Shown here in pieces: positions 54,446 through 62,593 of a stretch of DNA of 64,000 nucleotides (position 1 is the first letter of the stretch; every line of letters begins with the position of its first letter). The stretch spans positions 1 through 64,000 of the forward strand of contig NZ_QYYD01000023.1 in assembly GCF_003591005.1 (NCBI RefSeq), given 5' to 3'. A program made the translations under genes and the position numbers. Under the pieces are notes generated by a model. That model searched no databases. It had not been told where the DNA came from and saw only the letters and a program-made list of their open reading frames with translations. Origin of the DNA: Rhodopseudomonas palustris (GTDB taxonomy: Bacteria; Pseudomonadota; Alphaproteobacteria; Rhizobiales; Xanthobacteraceae).

Positions 54446-55707
54446 GCGCGGCCCGCGCCTTCGTCGCCTTGGCTGGCGAGCGCCATGGTGACGTCCGCGA
54501 GGACGCGCGCGCCGGCCGTGACGTGATCCGGCTCGGCCCACTCCGCCGGGTTATGACTGATGCCGCCGCGGCACGGGATGAAGATCATCCCGGTCGGGCA
54601 GATGTAGTGCAGCTGCCGCGCATCGTGCCCCGCCGCCGAGTAGATCGGCATCGCCGGAAGTTCGGCCGCCTCGGCGGCCGTGGTAATCGCGGCGCGGATC
54701 TGTGGCGCAAAATCCAGTGATGGCGCGTGCGCGATCTGATCGAGCGTGGCGCTGCACGGACCGCACTCGTCCGCGACGATGCGGCGGATTTCGGCATCGA
54801 TGCGATCCACCACGGCGTCGTCGACGTGACGCAGATCGATCGAGAAATACGCTTCCTCCGGCACGACCGACGGCGCGTTCGGTGTCAGCCGCATCATGCC
54901 GACCGTCAGCATCACGTCCGCCGGATCGCTCGCGACGGCGTCGATCGCGCGGATCATCCGTACCGCAGCCATCAGCGCATCCTTGCGCTCGGCCCGCAGC
55001 GTCGTGCCGGCATGCGCCGCCTCGCCGCGCACGCGGACCCGGTAGCGGCGCGTGCCCTGAATGCCGGTGACCACACCGATCGGAACGCCGGCACGCTCGA
55101 GCAGCGGCGCCTGCTCGATATGCGCCTCGACGAAGGCCGCCGGCCGCCAGCCGAACGGCCGCTGCGGCACGTCGACATCGCGCGCCAGGACACGTTCCGC
55201 CGCTTCGCGCACGGTGCATCCCGCTGCGTCCGTGACGGCCAGCAGCGTCTCCAGCGGCTTGACGCCGGCGAACGCTTCAGAGCCGGACATGCCGGGCGCA
55301 AAGCGCGAGCCCTCTTCGTTGGTCCACGCCACCACTTCGATCGAGCGCAACGGCTGCTCGCCGCTGGCGCGGATCGCCTCGATCACTTCGAGAGCGGCCA
55401 GCACCCCGAACGCGCCATCGAACTTGCCGCCTGTCGGCTGCGAGTCGATATGCGAGCCGATCAGCACCGGCGACAGATCGGGGCGGCTGCCCTCCAGCCG
55501 CAGGAACAGGTTGGCGATCGGATCGGTGAACGGCTGCAGACCAAGCTCACGTCCCCAGCCGATCAGTTGCGCGCGCGCCTCGGCTTCCACGTCGGACAAT
55601 GCCGGGCGATCGACGCCGCCATCCGCCCGCGCGCCATAGTTCGCCAGCAGCATCAGGCGATCCCACAGCCGCTGTCCGTTGACGTGATGCGAAAGGCGCT
55701 GCCGCAT
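54442..55707 (-). CDS. M20-family N-carbamoyl-amino-acid hydrolase / allantoate amidohydrolase type
   Basis: A 421-aa dinuclear-metal amidase. Metal ligands: IGSHIDSQPTGGKFDGAFGV (His, Asp), WTNEEGSRF (Glu pair), EAHIEQAPLLE (His) and SAAGHDARQ (C-terminal His). This order defines the Zn-dependent hydantoinase/carbamoylase group, which releases NH3 and CO2 from carbamoyl or ureido acids. Start at ATG 55707, five bases after the upstream stop; a TTG three codons earlier is possible. Suggests that a ureido- or carbamoyl-type intermediate occurs in the pathway. Confidence 0.92.
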   Translation of the reverse strand: MRQRLSHHVNGQRLWDRLMLLANYGARADGGVDRPALSDVEAEARAQLIGWGRELGLQPFTDPIANLFLRLEGSRPDLSPVLIGSHIDSQPTGGKFDGAFGVLAALEVIEAIRASGEQPLRSIEVVAWTNEEGSRFAPGMSGSEAFAGVKPLETLLAVTDAAGCTVREAAERVLARDVDVPQRPFGWRPAAFVEAHIEQAPLLERAGVPIGVVTGIQGTRRYRVRVRGEAAHAGTTLRAERKDALMAAVRMIRAIDAVASDPADVMLTVGMMRLTPNAPSVVPEEAYFSIDLRHVDDAVVDRIDAEIRRIVADECGPCSATLDQIAHAPSLDFAPQIRAAITTAAEAAELPAMPIYSAAGHDARQLHYICPTGMIFIPCRGGISHNPAEWAEPDHVTAGARVLADVTMALASQGDEGAGRA

Positions 55708-55712
55708 ATGGA

Positions 55713-56594
55713 TCAATCGGTCCGCATGATCTGGGCAGGATTGGCGCGTGGATCGCGCGGCCCCCACTGCCCGGCCTCGACCTGAGCGACGAACTCCGCG
55801 AGCAGACGGTTGAACAGCTCCGGCTCTTCGAGATTGAGAGTGTGGCCGGATTTCGGAAACACCGCGAAGCCACAGCGCGGGATCGTCAGCTTCAGGAACA
55901 TGCCGGGGCGCAGGCAGTGGTCGTCCTCATCGCCGACCATCACCAGCACCGGCAATTGCATGCGCCGAAACTCGTCCGCAAGATCGTACAGCGACGGCCG
56001 GCGCATCTGCACGCCGATCATGGTGTTGGCCGCCCCGATCGAGGAATGCTGCGCGAGCCGATCGGCGAACAGCTGCCAGCCGCGCGGATCTTTGGCCTGA
56101 AACTGGACGCGCGAGGCGCCCTCGGCATAGGTCGGCGCGAACGACTTGGCGCCGAGTTCGCGAAAGTTCCTGGCGACCTGCTCGGAGATGCCGCGGAAGT
56201 AGTCCTCGTGCTCCTTCTCGGCGCCATATCCGGCACCGGCCGCAACGATCGACAGCACCCGGCCCGGGTGACGCAGACCGACGTGAAGCGCCGCGAAGCC
56301 ACCCATCGACAGCCCGACCACGTGCGCCTTGTCGATGCCGGCGGCGTCCATCACCGCAATGACATCGTCGGCGGCGTGCGCCTGCGAATACGCCGCGTCG
56401 TCCTCCGGGATATCCGACGGCGGAAAGCCGCGCGCCGCGAAGGTGACGCAGCGATGCCGCCGCGCAAAGAAGTTCATCTGCGGCTCCCAGCTCCAATGGT
56501 TGCCGCCGAACTCGTGCACAAACACGATAGCGGAGCCGGTCCCCGCGGTTTCGTAGAACAGCTTCACTCCATCATCGGTCGTCGCGAAGGCCAT
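55713..56594 (-). CDS. alpha/beta hydrolase, 3-oxoadipate-enol-lactonase-like
   Basis: A 293-aa hydrolase: oxyanion IVFVHEFGGNHWSWE, nucleophile VVGLSMGGFAA with Ser, acid in MVGDEDDHCL and catalytic His in PKSGHTLNLEEPE. Similar to enol-lactonases and C-C hydrolases that act after ring opening. It lies 8 bp after the SDR gene and 5 bp before the M20 hydrolase, inside one operon. Substrate unknown. Confidence 0.88.
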   Translation of the reverse strand: MAFATTDDGVKLFYETAGTGSAIVFVHEFGGNHWSWEPQMNFFARRHRCVTFAARGFPPSDIPEDDAAYSQAHAADDVIAVMDAAGIDKAHVVGLSMGGFAALHVGLRHPGRVLSIVAAGAGYGAEKEHEDYFRGISEQVARNFRELGAKSFAPTYAEGASRVQFQAKDPRGWQLFADRLAQHSSIGAANTMIGVQMRRPSLYDLADEFRRMQLPVLVMVGDEDDHCLRPGMFLKLTIPRCGFAVFPKSGHTLNLEEPELFNRLLAEFVAQVEAGQWGPRDPRANPAQIMRTD

Positions 56595-56602
56595 GATGGA
56601 CC

Positions 56603-57385
56603 TCAGACGATCGAGCGGCGTGAGGCGATGCCGCCGTCGACCGTGATGATCGTGCCCGACGTGTAGCCGGAACGCTCGGAGGCGAGAAACAGGAACAGAT
56701 CGGTGATCTCGCGGACCGACGCCGCCCGCTTCAGCGGGTAGCGCTCGACCAGTTCCTGATAGCGATCGGCATCGCCAAGGTCCGACGCCGCGCGCTTGCG
56801 CAGCATGTTGTAGATCCGCGACGTATCGACCGGCCCCGGATTGACGCCGACCACGCGGATGTTGTCGTCGAGGCTGGTACCGCCGAGCGCGCGGGTGAAG
56901 GCCATCAGACTGGCGTTGGCGGTGGCGCCGGCGATGTAGGCGGGATCGCAGACTTCGCCGCCATTGCCGATATTGTTGAGGATCACGCCGCCGCCACGCG
57001 CCTTCATCTTGGGATAGATCGCGCGGGTGAGATCGACGTAGCCGAAGCCCTTGAGAGCCCAGCCCGTCTTCCAGGCGTCACTGTCGACCTGCCACAGATA
57101 GCCGCTCGGCACGGTGCCCGCGTTGTTGATCAGGACATCGACGTCGCCGGCGGCGTCGGCAACCGCGTCGGCCGCGCCGTCCGCGGTCAGGTCGATCGGC
57201 TGCACCGTGACCTGCACGGGATGCTTGGCGGACAACTCCGACCGCAATTGCTCGAGCACGTCGGCCGAGCGGGCGGTCAGATGCAGATCGCAACCTTCTT
57301 CCGCGAAGGCCTTCGCCAGCCCTTCGCCGATACCCTGCGAAGCGCCGGTGATGAGCACCTTCTTTCCATTCAGGTTGAGATCCAT
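56603..57385 (-). CDS. SDR-family oxidoreductase
   Basis: A 260-aa short-chain dehydrogenase. Cofactor motif TGASQGIGEG, NNAGTV, and C-terminal YTSGTIITVDGG. The usual catalytic YxxxK is not plainly kept: the segment after NNIGNGGEVCD reads PAYIAGATANASLMAFTR, with Tyr but Asn/Ala in place of Lys. It may thus be a noncanonical SDR. Located 52 bp after the aminotransferase gene. Confidence 0.85.
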   Translation of the reverse strand: MDLNLNGKKVLITGASQGIGEGLAKAFAEEGCDLHLTARSADVLEQLRSELSAKHPVQVTVQPIDLTADGAADAVADAAGDVDVLINNAGTVPSGYLWQVDSDAWKTGWALKGFGYVDLTRAIYPKMKARGGGVILNNIGNGGEVCDPAYIAGATANASLMAFTRALGGTSLDDNIRVVGVNPGPVDTSRIYNMLRKRAASDLGDADRYQELVERYPLKRAASVREITDLFLFLASERSGYTSGTIITVDGGIASRRSIV

Positions 57386-57437
57386 TTCTCACGTCTCCAT
57401 GGGTTGATCATTGCCGGCCGGACGGCAGAGCGCCCGC

Positions 57438-58571
57438 TTAGAACAGCTTGACTGCCTCGTTCATGCCGCGCGCACGGTCCAGCATCTCGGGAAGCGTCGC
57501 GGCGAATTCCTCGACCCACTCTGCAGGCACGGTCGTGCTGACCTTGACGAAGCGGTCGCCGAAATTCGGAGTGTGATACGAGCCCTGCCTGATCATGATG
57601 CCGCGCTCCTGATAGCAGGCGACCAGCGCTTCGGGCCGCACGCCGGCACCGGCGCACTCGAGCACGATGAAATTGCCGTTCGAAGGAAACACAGGCATGA
57701 GCAGGCCCGGCAGGCCGTCGACCGCCCTTTTGATACGCGCCTGATTGTCGCGCTGGTTCTGCAGCACGGCGGGAAACCATTCGGCCTTGGTGCCGAGGCC
57801 GGCGATCGCGGCGCGCTGGCCGAGCACGTTGGAGCCGAGAATGTTCGACGGCGCGGCGGCGAGCCGCTCGGCGATGTCCGGCGACGTCACCAACGCGCCG
57901 ACGCGGAGTCCGGCCATGCCGAGCCATTTCGAGCAGCTGTAGATCGTGATGGTCCGATCAGGCATCAGCTTGGCGGCGAGCGTGTGCGAATAGGCGAAAT
58001 CACGATAGGTGCAGTCGTGGATCAGCGTCGCCCCGCTCTGCCGCACGATCGCGCAGATCGCCTCGATCTCCTGCGGCGTACAGGCGGTGCCGAGCGGATT
58101 GTTCGGATCGACCAGATACACGACCTTGGTGCGCGGCGTGATCGCCGCCGCGAGCCGCTCCGGCGCGAGACGATAATTGTGCTCCTCGCCGTAGATCGGG
58201 ATCTGCTTGACGTCAGCACCGACCGACCTGGCAAACACCATCGGCCAATTCCAGGTCGGATCGGTGGTGATCAGCTCATCGCCGGGGCCGAGCAGGGTTC
58301 TGCAGGCATGCGACAGCCCGGCGACGGCGCCGTCGCTGACCAGCACCGCCTGGTCCAGCAGATCGAGGTCGGCCGCAATGCCGTGACGCAGCGCTTCAAA
58401 GCCGACCGGCGGCGCGTAGACGTGAAACTCCTCGTCACGAATACAGCGCTGCATCGCCTCGATCACTGCAGGATGCGGGGTCGCGTGATTGGTATTCTGC
58501 CCAAGCCACTTCAATTCCCGGGTGTTGGTCAGACGGTCGAAATGAGCATTTCGCATCTCGAACGCACGCAT
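57438..58571 (-). CDS. PLP-dependent aminotransferase, fold type I
   Basis: A 377-aa class I/II aminotransferase. Asn/Pro motif DPNNPLGTACTP, IHDCTYRDFAY (Asp and Tyr that bind PLP), Schiff-base Lys in YSCSKWLGMAGLRVG, and the carboxylate-binding Arg in PNFGDRFVKVS. ATG 58571 with AGGAG six bases upstream. First gene of the minus-strand catabolic operon, divergent from the GntR gene; operator site B lies between. Amino donor and acceptor not predictable. Confidence 0.93.
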   Translation of the reverse strand: MRAFEMRNAHFDRLTNTRELKWLGQNTNHATPHPAVIEAMQRCIRDEEFHVYAPPVGFEALRHGIAADLDLLDQAVLVSDGAVAGLSHACRTLLGPGDELITTDPTWNWPMVFARSVGADVKQIPIYGEEHNYRLAPERLAAAITPRTKVVYLVDPNNPLGTACTPQEIEAICAIVRQSGATLIHDCTYRDFAYSHTLAAKLMPDRTITIYSCSKWLGMAGLRVGALVTSPDIAERLAAAPSNILGSNVLGQRAAIAGLGTKAEWFPAVLQNQRDNQARIKRAVDGLPGLLMPVFPSNGNFIVLECAGAGVRPEALVACYQERGIMIRQGSYHTPNFGDRFVKVSTTVPAEWVEEFAATLPEMLDRARGMNEAVKLF

Positions 58572-58645
58572 TTTGTGCTCCTGGGCAGTCTCTAGGGCTT
58601 GCGGATCGACCGATCCGATCGAATAATTAGCCGATAACAAGATTT

Positions 58646-58676
58646 CTGCATGCAGACAACGATATTTTGTATGCAG
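58646..58676. promoter_or_regulatory. two-box GntR-type operator, site B
   Basis: CTGCATGCAG (58646-58655, a perfect palindrome) and TTGTATGCAG (58667-58676), centres 21 bp apart. Between the divergent aminotransferase and gntR genes. Confidence 0.75.
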
Positions 58677-58708
58677 GTATAATTACCCCTGAATCGGAAG
58701 TTTTGACG

Positions 58709-59413
58709 ATGACCAAAGTCGAGCCGGAGACGCCGGCGCCAGCCCGCAGCACCACGCGCGCCGAAACCCTACGCCGGTCGCTCGAGGAAATGATCATGAG
58801 CGGCGCGCTCAAGCCGGGCGATCGATTGGACGAAACCGAGCTGGCGACACGCTTCGAAGTCTCGCGCACGCCTGTCCGCGAGGCTCTGAAATCACTTCTG
58901 GCGACTGGGCTGGTGGAGATGTCGGGGCGGCAAGGATTGACCGTGGCGGCGATCTCGATCGGGACGCTGCTGGAGATGTTTCAGCTGATGGCCGAGCTCG
59001 AGGGGCTTCACGCCAAGCTGGCGGCGCGACGGGCCTCGTTGCCGCAGCGAGAACGCATGATCGCCGCGCATGAGCAGCTGAAGAAGACGCTGGAACGCGG
59101 TGATCCGCAGCTGTTCTACGACGTCAACCGCGAATTTCACGAAGCCATTTACGAGGCCTCGCAGTCGGAATTCCTGGCCGACCAGACTCGCGCACTGCGG
59201 CGCCGCGTCGCTCCCTATCGCCGCTACGTGACTTACCAGCCGGGCCGGATGGCGGCCACGATCACCGAGCACCAACGCATCCTCGACGCCATCATGAGCG
59301 CCGACGGCGAGGCCGCCCAGCGGGCGGCGCGCGATCACGTCAACCTCCTCGGAGATAACCTCGCGGACTTCATCGCCTCCTTGCCGCCGGAAATGACGCG
59401 AAAGAGCGCATAA
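58709..59413 (+). CDS. GntR-family regulator, FCD subfamily
   Basis: A 234-aa regulator. N-terminal winged helix: RRSLEEMIMSGALKPGDRLD, then ETELATRFEVSRTPVREALK. The C-terminal all-helical FCD domain has the expected metal/ligand residues (DVNREFHEAIY, then TEHQRIL). ATG 58709 is used; an upstream TTG would lie inside the operator. It is flanked on both sides by copies of the same two-box operator, so autoregulation and control of neighbours are likely. FCD regulators usually bind organic acids made by the pathway. Confidence 0.93.
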   Translation: MTKVEPETPAPARSTTRAETLRRSLEEMIMSGALKPGDRLDETELATRFEVSRTPVREALKSLLATGLVEMSGRQGLTVAAISIGTLLEMFQLMAELEGLHAKLAARRASLPQRERMIAAHEQLKKTLERGDPQLFYDVNREFHEAIYEASQSEFLADQTRALRRRVAPYRRYVTYQPGRMAATITEHQRILDAIMSADGEAAQRAARDHVNLLGDNLADFIASLPPEMTRKSA

Positions 59414-59416
59414 TTC

Positions 59417-59447
59417 GAGTATACAAAAAGGCTATTCTTGCATACTC
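59417..59447. promoter_or_regulatory. two-box GntR-type operator, site C
   Basis: GAGTATACAA (59417-59426) and TTGCATACTC (59438-59447), centres 21 bp apart and together forming an inverted repeat. Between gntR and the first amidohydrolase gene. Confidence 0.72.
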
Positions 59448-59479
59448 TCGTGGCGACGTGGGCAAGGAGCAACGATGCT

Positions 59480-60943
59480 ATGGAAACCACACACGGCCGC
59501 ACCAAGATCGTCGGCGGGATGGTCATCGCCTTCCGGGACGGAGCACACCACTTGCTCGAGGATGGCGTCGTGGTTTTCGAGGGCGACACGATCGTCCACG
59601 TCGGTCCCAGCTATGACGGCCCCGCCAACCAGGTGGTCAACGCCGCCGGGAAGCTGATCTTTCCGGGTTTCGTTTCGACCCACGCCCACGTCAACGTTCA
59701 CGAAGGCACGAGGCTGATCACCGACGTCGGCCGACGCGACGTGATGCGCTCCGGCTTTCTCAACTACACGCCGAACAACGGCCCCGACGGTCCCCCCTAT
59801 GTGGCGGCGGCGATCGCGGAGGATTCGATCCGATTCGGCTTCGCCCAGCTGATCCGCAACGGCATCACCACGGCCATGGCCTTCGGCGGCGGCACCCCTG
59901 CCGCTGCCGACACTTTCGCAGCTCTCGCCGGCGAAAGCGGCATCCGGACTTACTACGCTCCGCAGGCCAGCTCGGCGGTGAACTATTTCACCGACGAAGG
60001 ACGCATGGTTGAAAAGTGGGACGAGGCCAACGGTCATGCCGAGCTTGATCGCCAGGAAGCGTTCATCGACGCCCATCACGATACGTTCGACGGGCGCTTC
60101 AAGGGCATCGTCGTCATTCGCAACTTCATCCTGGCGACGATCGAGTTGATGCAGCGCGGCAAGGAGATCGCCGATCGCAGAAACCTGCGCATGACAACGC
60201 ATTTTTGCGAACAGCTGTTCGAATTTCATCGCATCGTTCGGGATTACGGCATCACCCCGGTCGATCTGATGGAGCGCGAAGGCCTGCTCGGCGAGAACGT
60301 GCTCCTCGCTCATGCGATCTATCTGGCAGGCCACTCCTACACGACCTGGGAGTATTCCAACGACCTCGAGATCCTCGGTCGAACCCGCACCGCTGTGTCG
60401 CACGCCCCGCTGGTGATGCTGCGCCGAGGCCATGCGCTCGAAGGCTTCGACCGCTATCTGCAGCACGGCGTCACGATGTCGATCGGCACCGACGTCATGC
60501 CGCACGACATCATTTCCGAAATGCGGGTCGGGGCGCTGGCCTGCAAGCTGATCGCCCGCAATCATGAGGTTGGCACCTCACTCGATTTCTTCAACGCCGC
60601 GACGCTCGGCGGCGCCAAGGCGTTCGGCCGCGACGACATTGGCCGGATCGCGGTCGGCGCCAAAGCCGATATCGTGGTGATGGACTTCGACAATCTTCAG
60701 ATCGGACCGGTCTACGACCCGATCCGCAGCCTGGTGCATCTCGCCTCGCCGGATCTGATCGACCATGTGATCTGTGACGGACGTTTCCTGATGCGCGATC
60801 GGGTCCTGCAAGGCTACGACGAAGCCGCGGTCGTCGCAGGCGGCAAGCGGTCGTTCCAGCGAGTGCTCGACGAATTTCCGCAGCGACACTGGTCAAAGCG
60901 CTCGGTTGAGAACGAATACCCAAAATCACTGTCAAAATTCTGA
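59480..60943 (+). CDS. amidohydrolase-family protein, first of a tandem pair
   Basis: A 487-aa metal-dependent hydrolase. HxH in FVSTHAHVNVHEG, HFCEQLFEF, VSHAPLVMLRRG and the catalytic Asp in SIGTDVMPHD; the composite beta domain closes with VGAKADIVVMDFDNL. This is the cytosine deaminase/atrazine chlorohydrolase-like group. ATG 59480 follows AAGGAGC by about 10 bases. It is strongly similar along its length to the gene at 61083-62531, so they arose by tandem duplication. Confidence 0.92.
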   Translation: METTHGRTKIVGGMVIAFRDGAHHLLEDGVVVFEGDTIVHVGPSYDGPANQVVNAAGKLIFPGFVSTHAHVNVHEGTRLITDVGRRDVMRSGFLNYTPNNGPDGPPYVAAAIAEDSIRFGFAQLIRNGITTAMAFGGGTPAAADTFAALAGESGIRTYYAPQASSAVNYFTDEGRMVEKWDEANGHAELDRQEAFIDAHHDTFDGRFKGIVVIRNFILATIELMQRGKEIADRRNLRMTTHFCEQLFEFHRIVRDYGITPVDLMEREGLLGENVLLAHAIYLAGHSYTTWEYSNDLEILGRTRTAVSHAPLVMLRRGHALEGFDRYLQHGVTMSIGTDVMPHDIISEMRVGALACKLIARNHEVGTSLDFFNAATLGGAKAFGRDDIGRIAVGAKADIVVMDFDNLQIGPVYDPIRSLVHLASPDLIDHVICDGRFLMRDRVLQGYDEAAVVAGGKRSFQRVLDEFPQRHWSKRSVENEYPKSLSKF

Positions 60944-60970
60944 GTGCAAATTTTGCATTTCTGCATACAC
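60940..60970. promoter_or_regulatory. two-box GntR-type operator, site D
   Basis: CTGAGTGCAA (60940-60949, weaker) and CTGCATACAC (60961-60970), centres 21 bp apart, in the gap between the two amidohydrolase genes. Confidence 0.6.
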
Positions 60971-61082
60971 AATGGGCATTTTCGAGCCCTCCCCGCCGAG
61001 CTGAGGCCGAAACGTCAATGATATCAAGTGACTACAAACCGGCACGCGACTTGCTCAACCCACCTAGGGCAGGAGGCTGAGC

Positions 61083-62531
61083 ATGCGAACGAAGATCTCG
61101 GGCGGTACGGTGATCGCCCACAAAGATGGCGGCCACCGCGTGCTCGACCCGGGCGTCGTGGTGTTCGACGATGACCGTATCGTCAGCGTCGGCCCCAGCT
61201 ATGACGGACCTGCCGACAAGACCGTCAACGCTGCCGGCAAGCTGGTGATCCCCGGCTTCGTCTCGACCCATGCCCACGTCAACGCCCACGAAGGCTCGCG
61301 GCTGATCACCGACCTCGGCCGCCGCGACGTGATGCGATCCGGCTTTCTCAACTACACGCCGAACGGCGGCCCCGAGGGCCGCCCGATCGTGGCAGCAGCC
61401 TCTCCCGAGCATTCGATCCGGTTCGGCTTCGCCCAGATGATCCGCAACGGCGTCACCACCGTGCTGTCGTTCGGCGCCGGCAGCCGCGACGATCCGAAAC
61501 TGATGACCGATCTGGCTGAAGAAAGCGGCCTGCGCGTGTACTACGCACCCCAATGCACCGCTGCTGAGAATTTCTTCGACGCCGACGGCCGGCTGCGGCC
61601 CTCTTGGGATGAAGCCACCGGCTTTGCGCAACTCGAGCGCGCCGCGCGCTATGTCCAGGACCATCACGGCAAGTTCGACGACCGCCTGCGCGGCCTGATC
61701 AACGTCCGCAACTACGTTCTGGCCACGGTGCCGCTGATGCGCCGGGCCAAACAACTCGCCGACGACCTCGGGGTGCAGTTCACCACGCATTTCTGCGAGC
61801 AGCTGTTCGAATTCCACGAGACCGTCCGCAATTACGGGATCACGCCGGTCGACCTGATGGACGCCGAGGGGCTGCTCGGCCCCAACGTGATCCTGGCGCA
61901 TTGCGTGTACATCGCCGGACACTCATCGACAACCTGGGAATACAGCAGCGACCTCGAGAAGCTCGGCCGCAGCAAGTCCGTCGTCTCGCATGCGCCGGTC
62001 GCCTATCTGCGCCGCGGCTACAATCTCGAAGGCTTCGAGCGCTACCTCGCCCACGGCGTCACGATGTCGATGGGCACCGATGTGATGCCGCACGACATGC
62101 TGGGCGAAATGCGCGCCGGCGCGCTGGCCGCGAAGTGGTTCGGCAAGAACCACGAGGTCGGCACCGCCGCATCGTTCTTCGACGCAGCGACGCTTGGCGG
62201 CGCCACCGCGTTCGGTCGTGACGACATCGGCCGGCTGGCGGTCGGCGCCAAGGCCGACATCGTCGTGCTCGACTTCGACAACATGCAGATCGGCCCGGTC
62301 TACGACCCGATCCGCAGCCTGGTGCATCTCGCCTCGCCGGACCTGATCGAAACGGTGATCTGCAACGGGCGAACGCTGATGCAGGAGGGCGTTCTGACCA
62401 ACTACGACGAACGCGCCGTCGTCGCGGGTGGCAAGCGCTCATTCGCGCAGGTCGTCGATCAATTCCCACAGCGGCACTGGTCCGGCCAGTCGATCGACGA
62501 GGTGTTTCCGACTTCATATCCGCGCTGGTGA
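61083..62531 (+). CDS. amidohydrolase-family protein, second of a tandem pair
   Basis: A 482-aa paralogue of the preceding gene with the same motif order: STHAHVNAHEGSRLI, TTHFCEQLFEF, HAPVAYLRRG, GTDVMPHDMLGEM and the C-terminal GAKADIVVLDFDN. AGGAGG five bases before ATG 61083 is strong. It has its own upstream operator copy. The pair may differ in substrate: the segment after FGAG/FGGG (residues about 130-200) is the most variable between them. Confidence 0.92.
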   Translation: MRTKISGGTVIAHKDGGHRVLDPGVVVFDDDRIVSVGPSYDGPADKTVNAAGKLVIPGFVSTHAHVNAHEGSRLITDLGRRDVMRSGFLNYTPNGGPEGRPIVAAASPEHSIRFGFAQMIRNGVTTVLSFGAGSRDDPKLMTDLAEESGLRVYYAPQCTAAENFFDADGRLRPSWDEATGFAQLERAARYVQDHHGKFDDRLRGLINVRNYVLATVPLMRRAKQLADDLGVQFTTHFCEQLFEFHETVRNYGITPVDLMDAEGLLGPNVILAHCVYIAGHSSTTWEYSSDLEKLGRSKSVVSHAPVAYLRRGYNLEGFERYLAHGVTMSMGTDVMPHDMLGEMRAGALAAKWFGKNHEVGTAASFFDAATLGGATAFGRDDIGRLAVGAKADIVVLDFDNMQIGPVYDPIRSLVHLASPDLIETVICNGRTLMQEGVLTNYDERAVVAGGKRSFAQVVDQFPQRHWSGQSIDEVFPTSYPRW

Positions 62532-62593
62532 TCAACGCATCGCGCGATCGCCGGCCGCCGCCGTGGCGTCATTTCAAGCAGGGGGAGTCTATC

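Noticed and set aside
58667-58708. An earlier TTG start for the GntR gene
   Set aside because: It lies inside the operator box and has no ribosome site; ATG 58709 has GGAAG upstream and gives a normal length.
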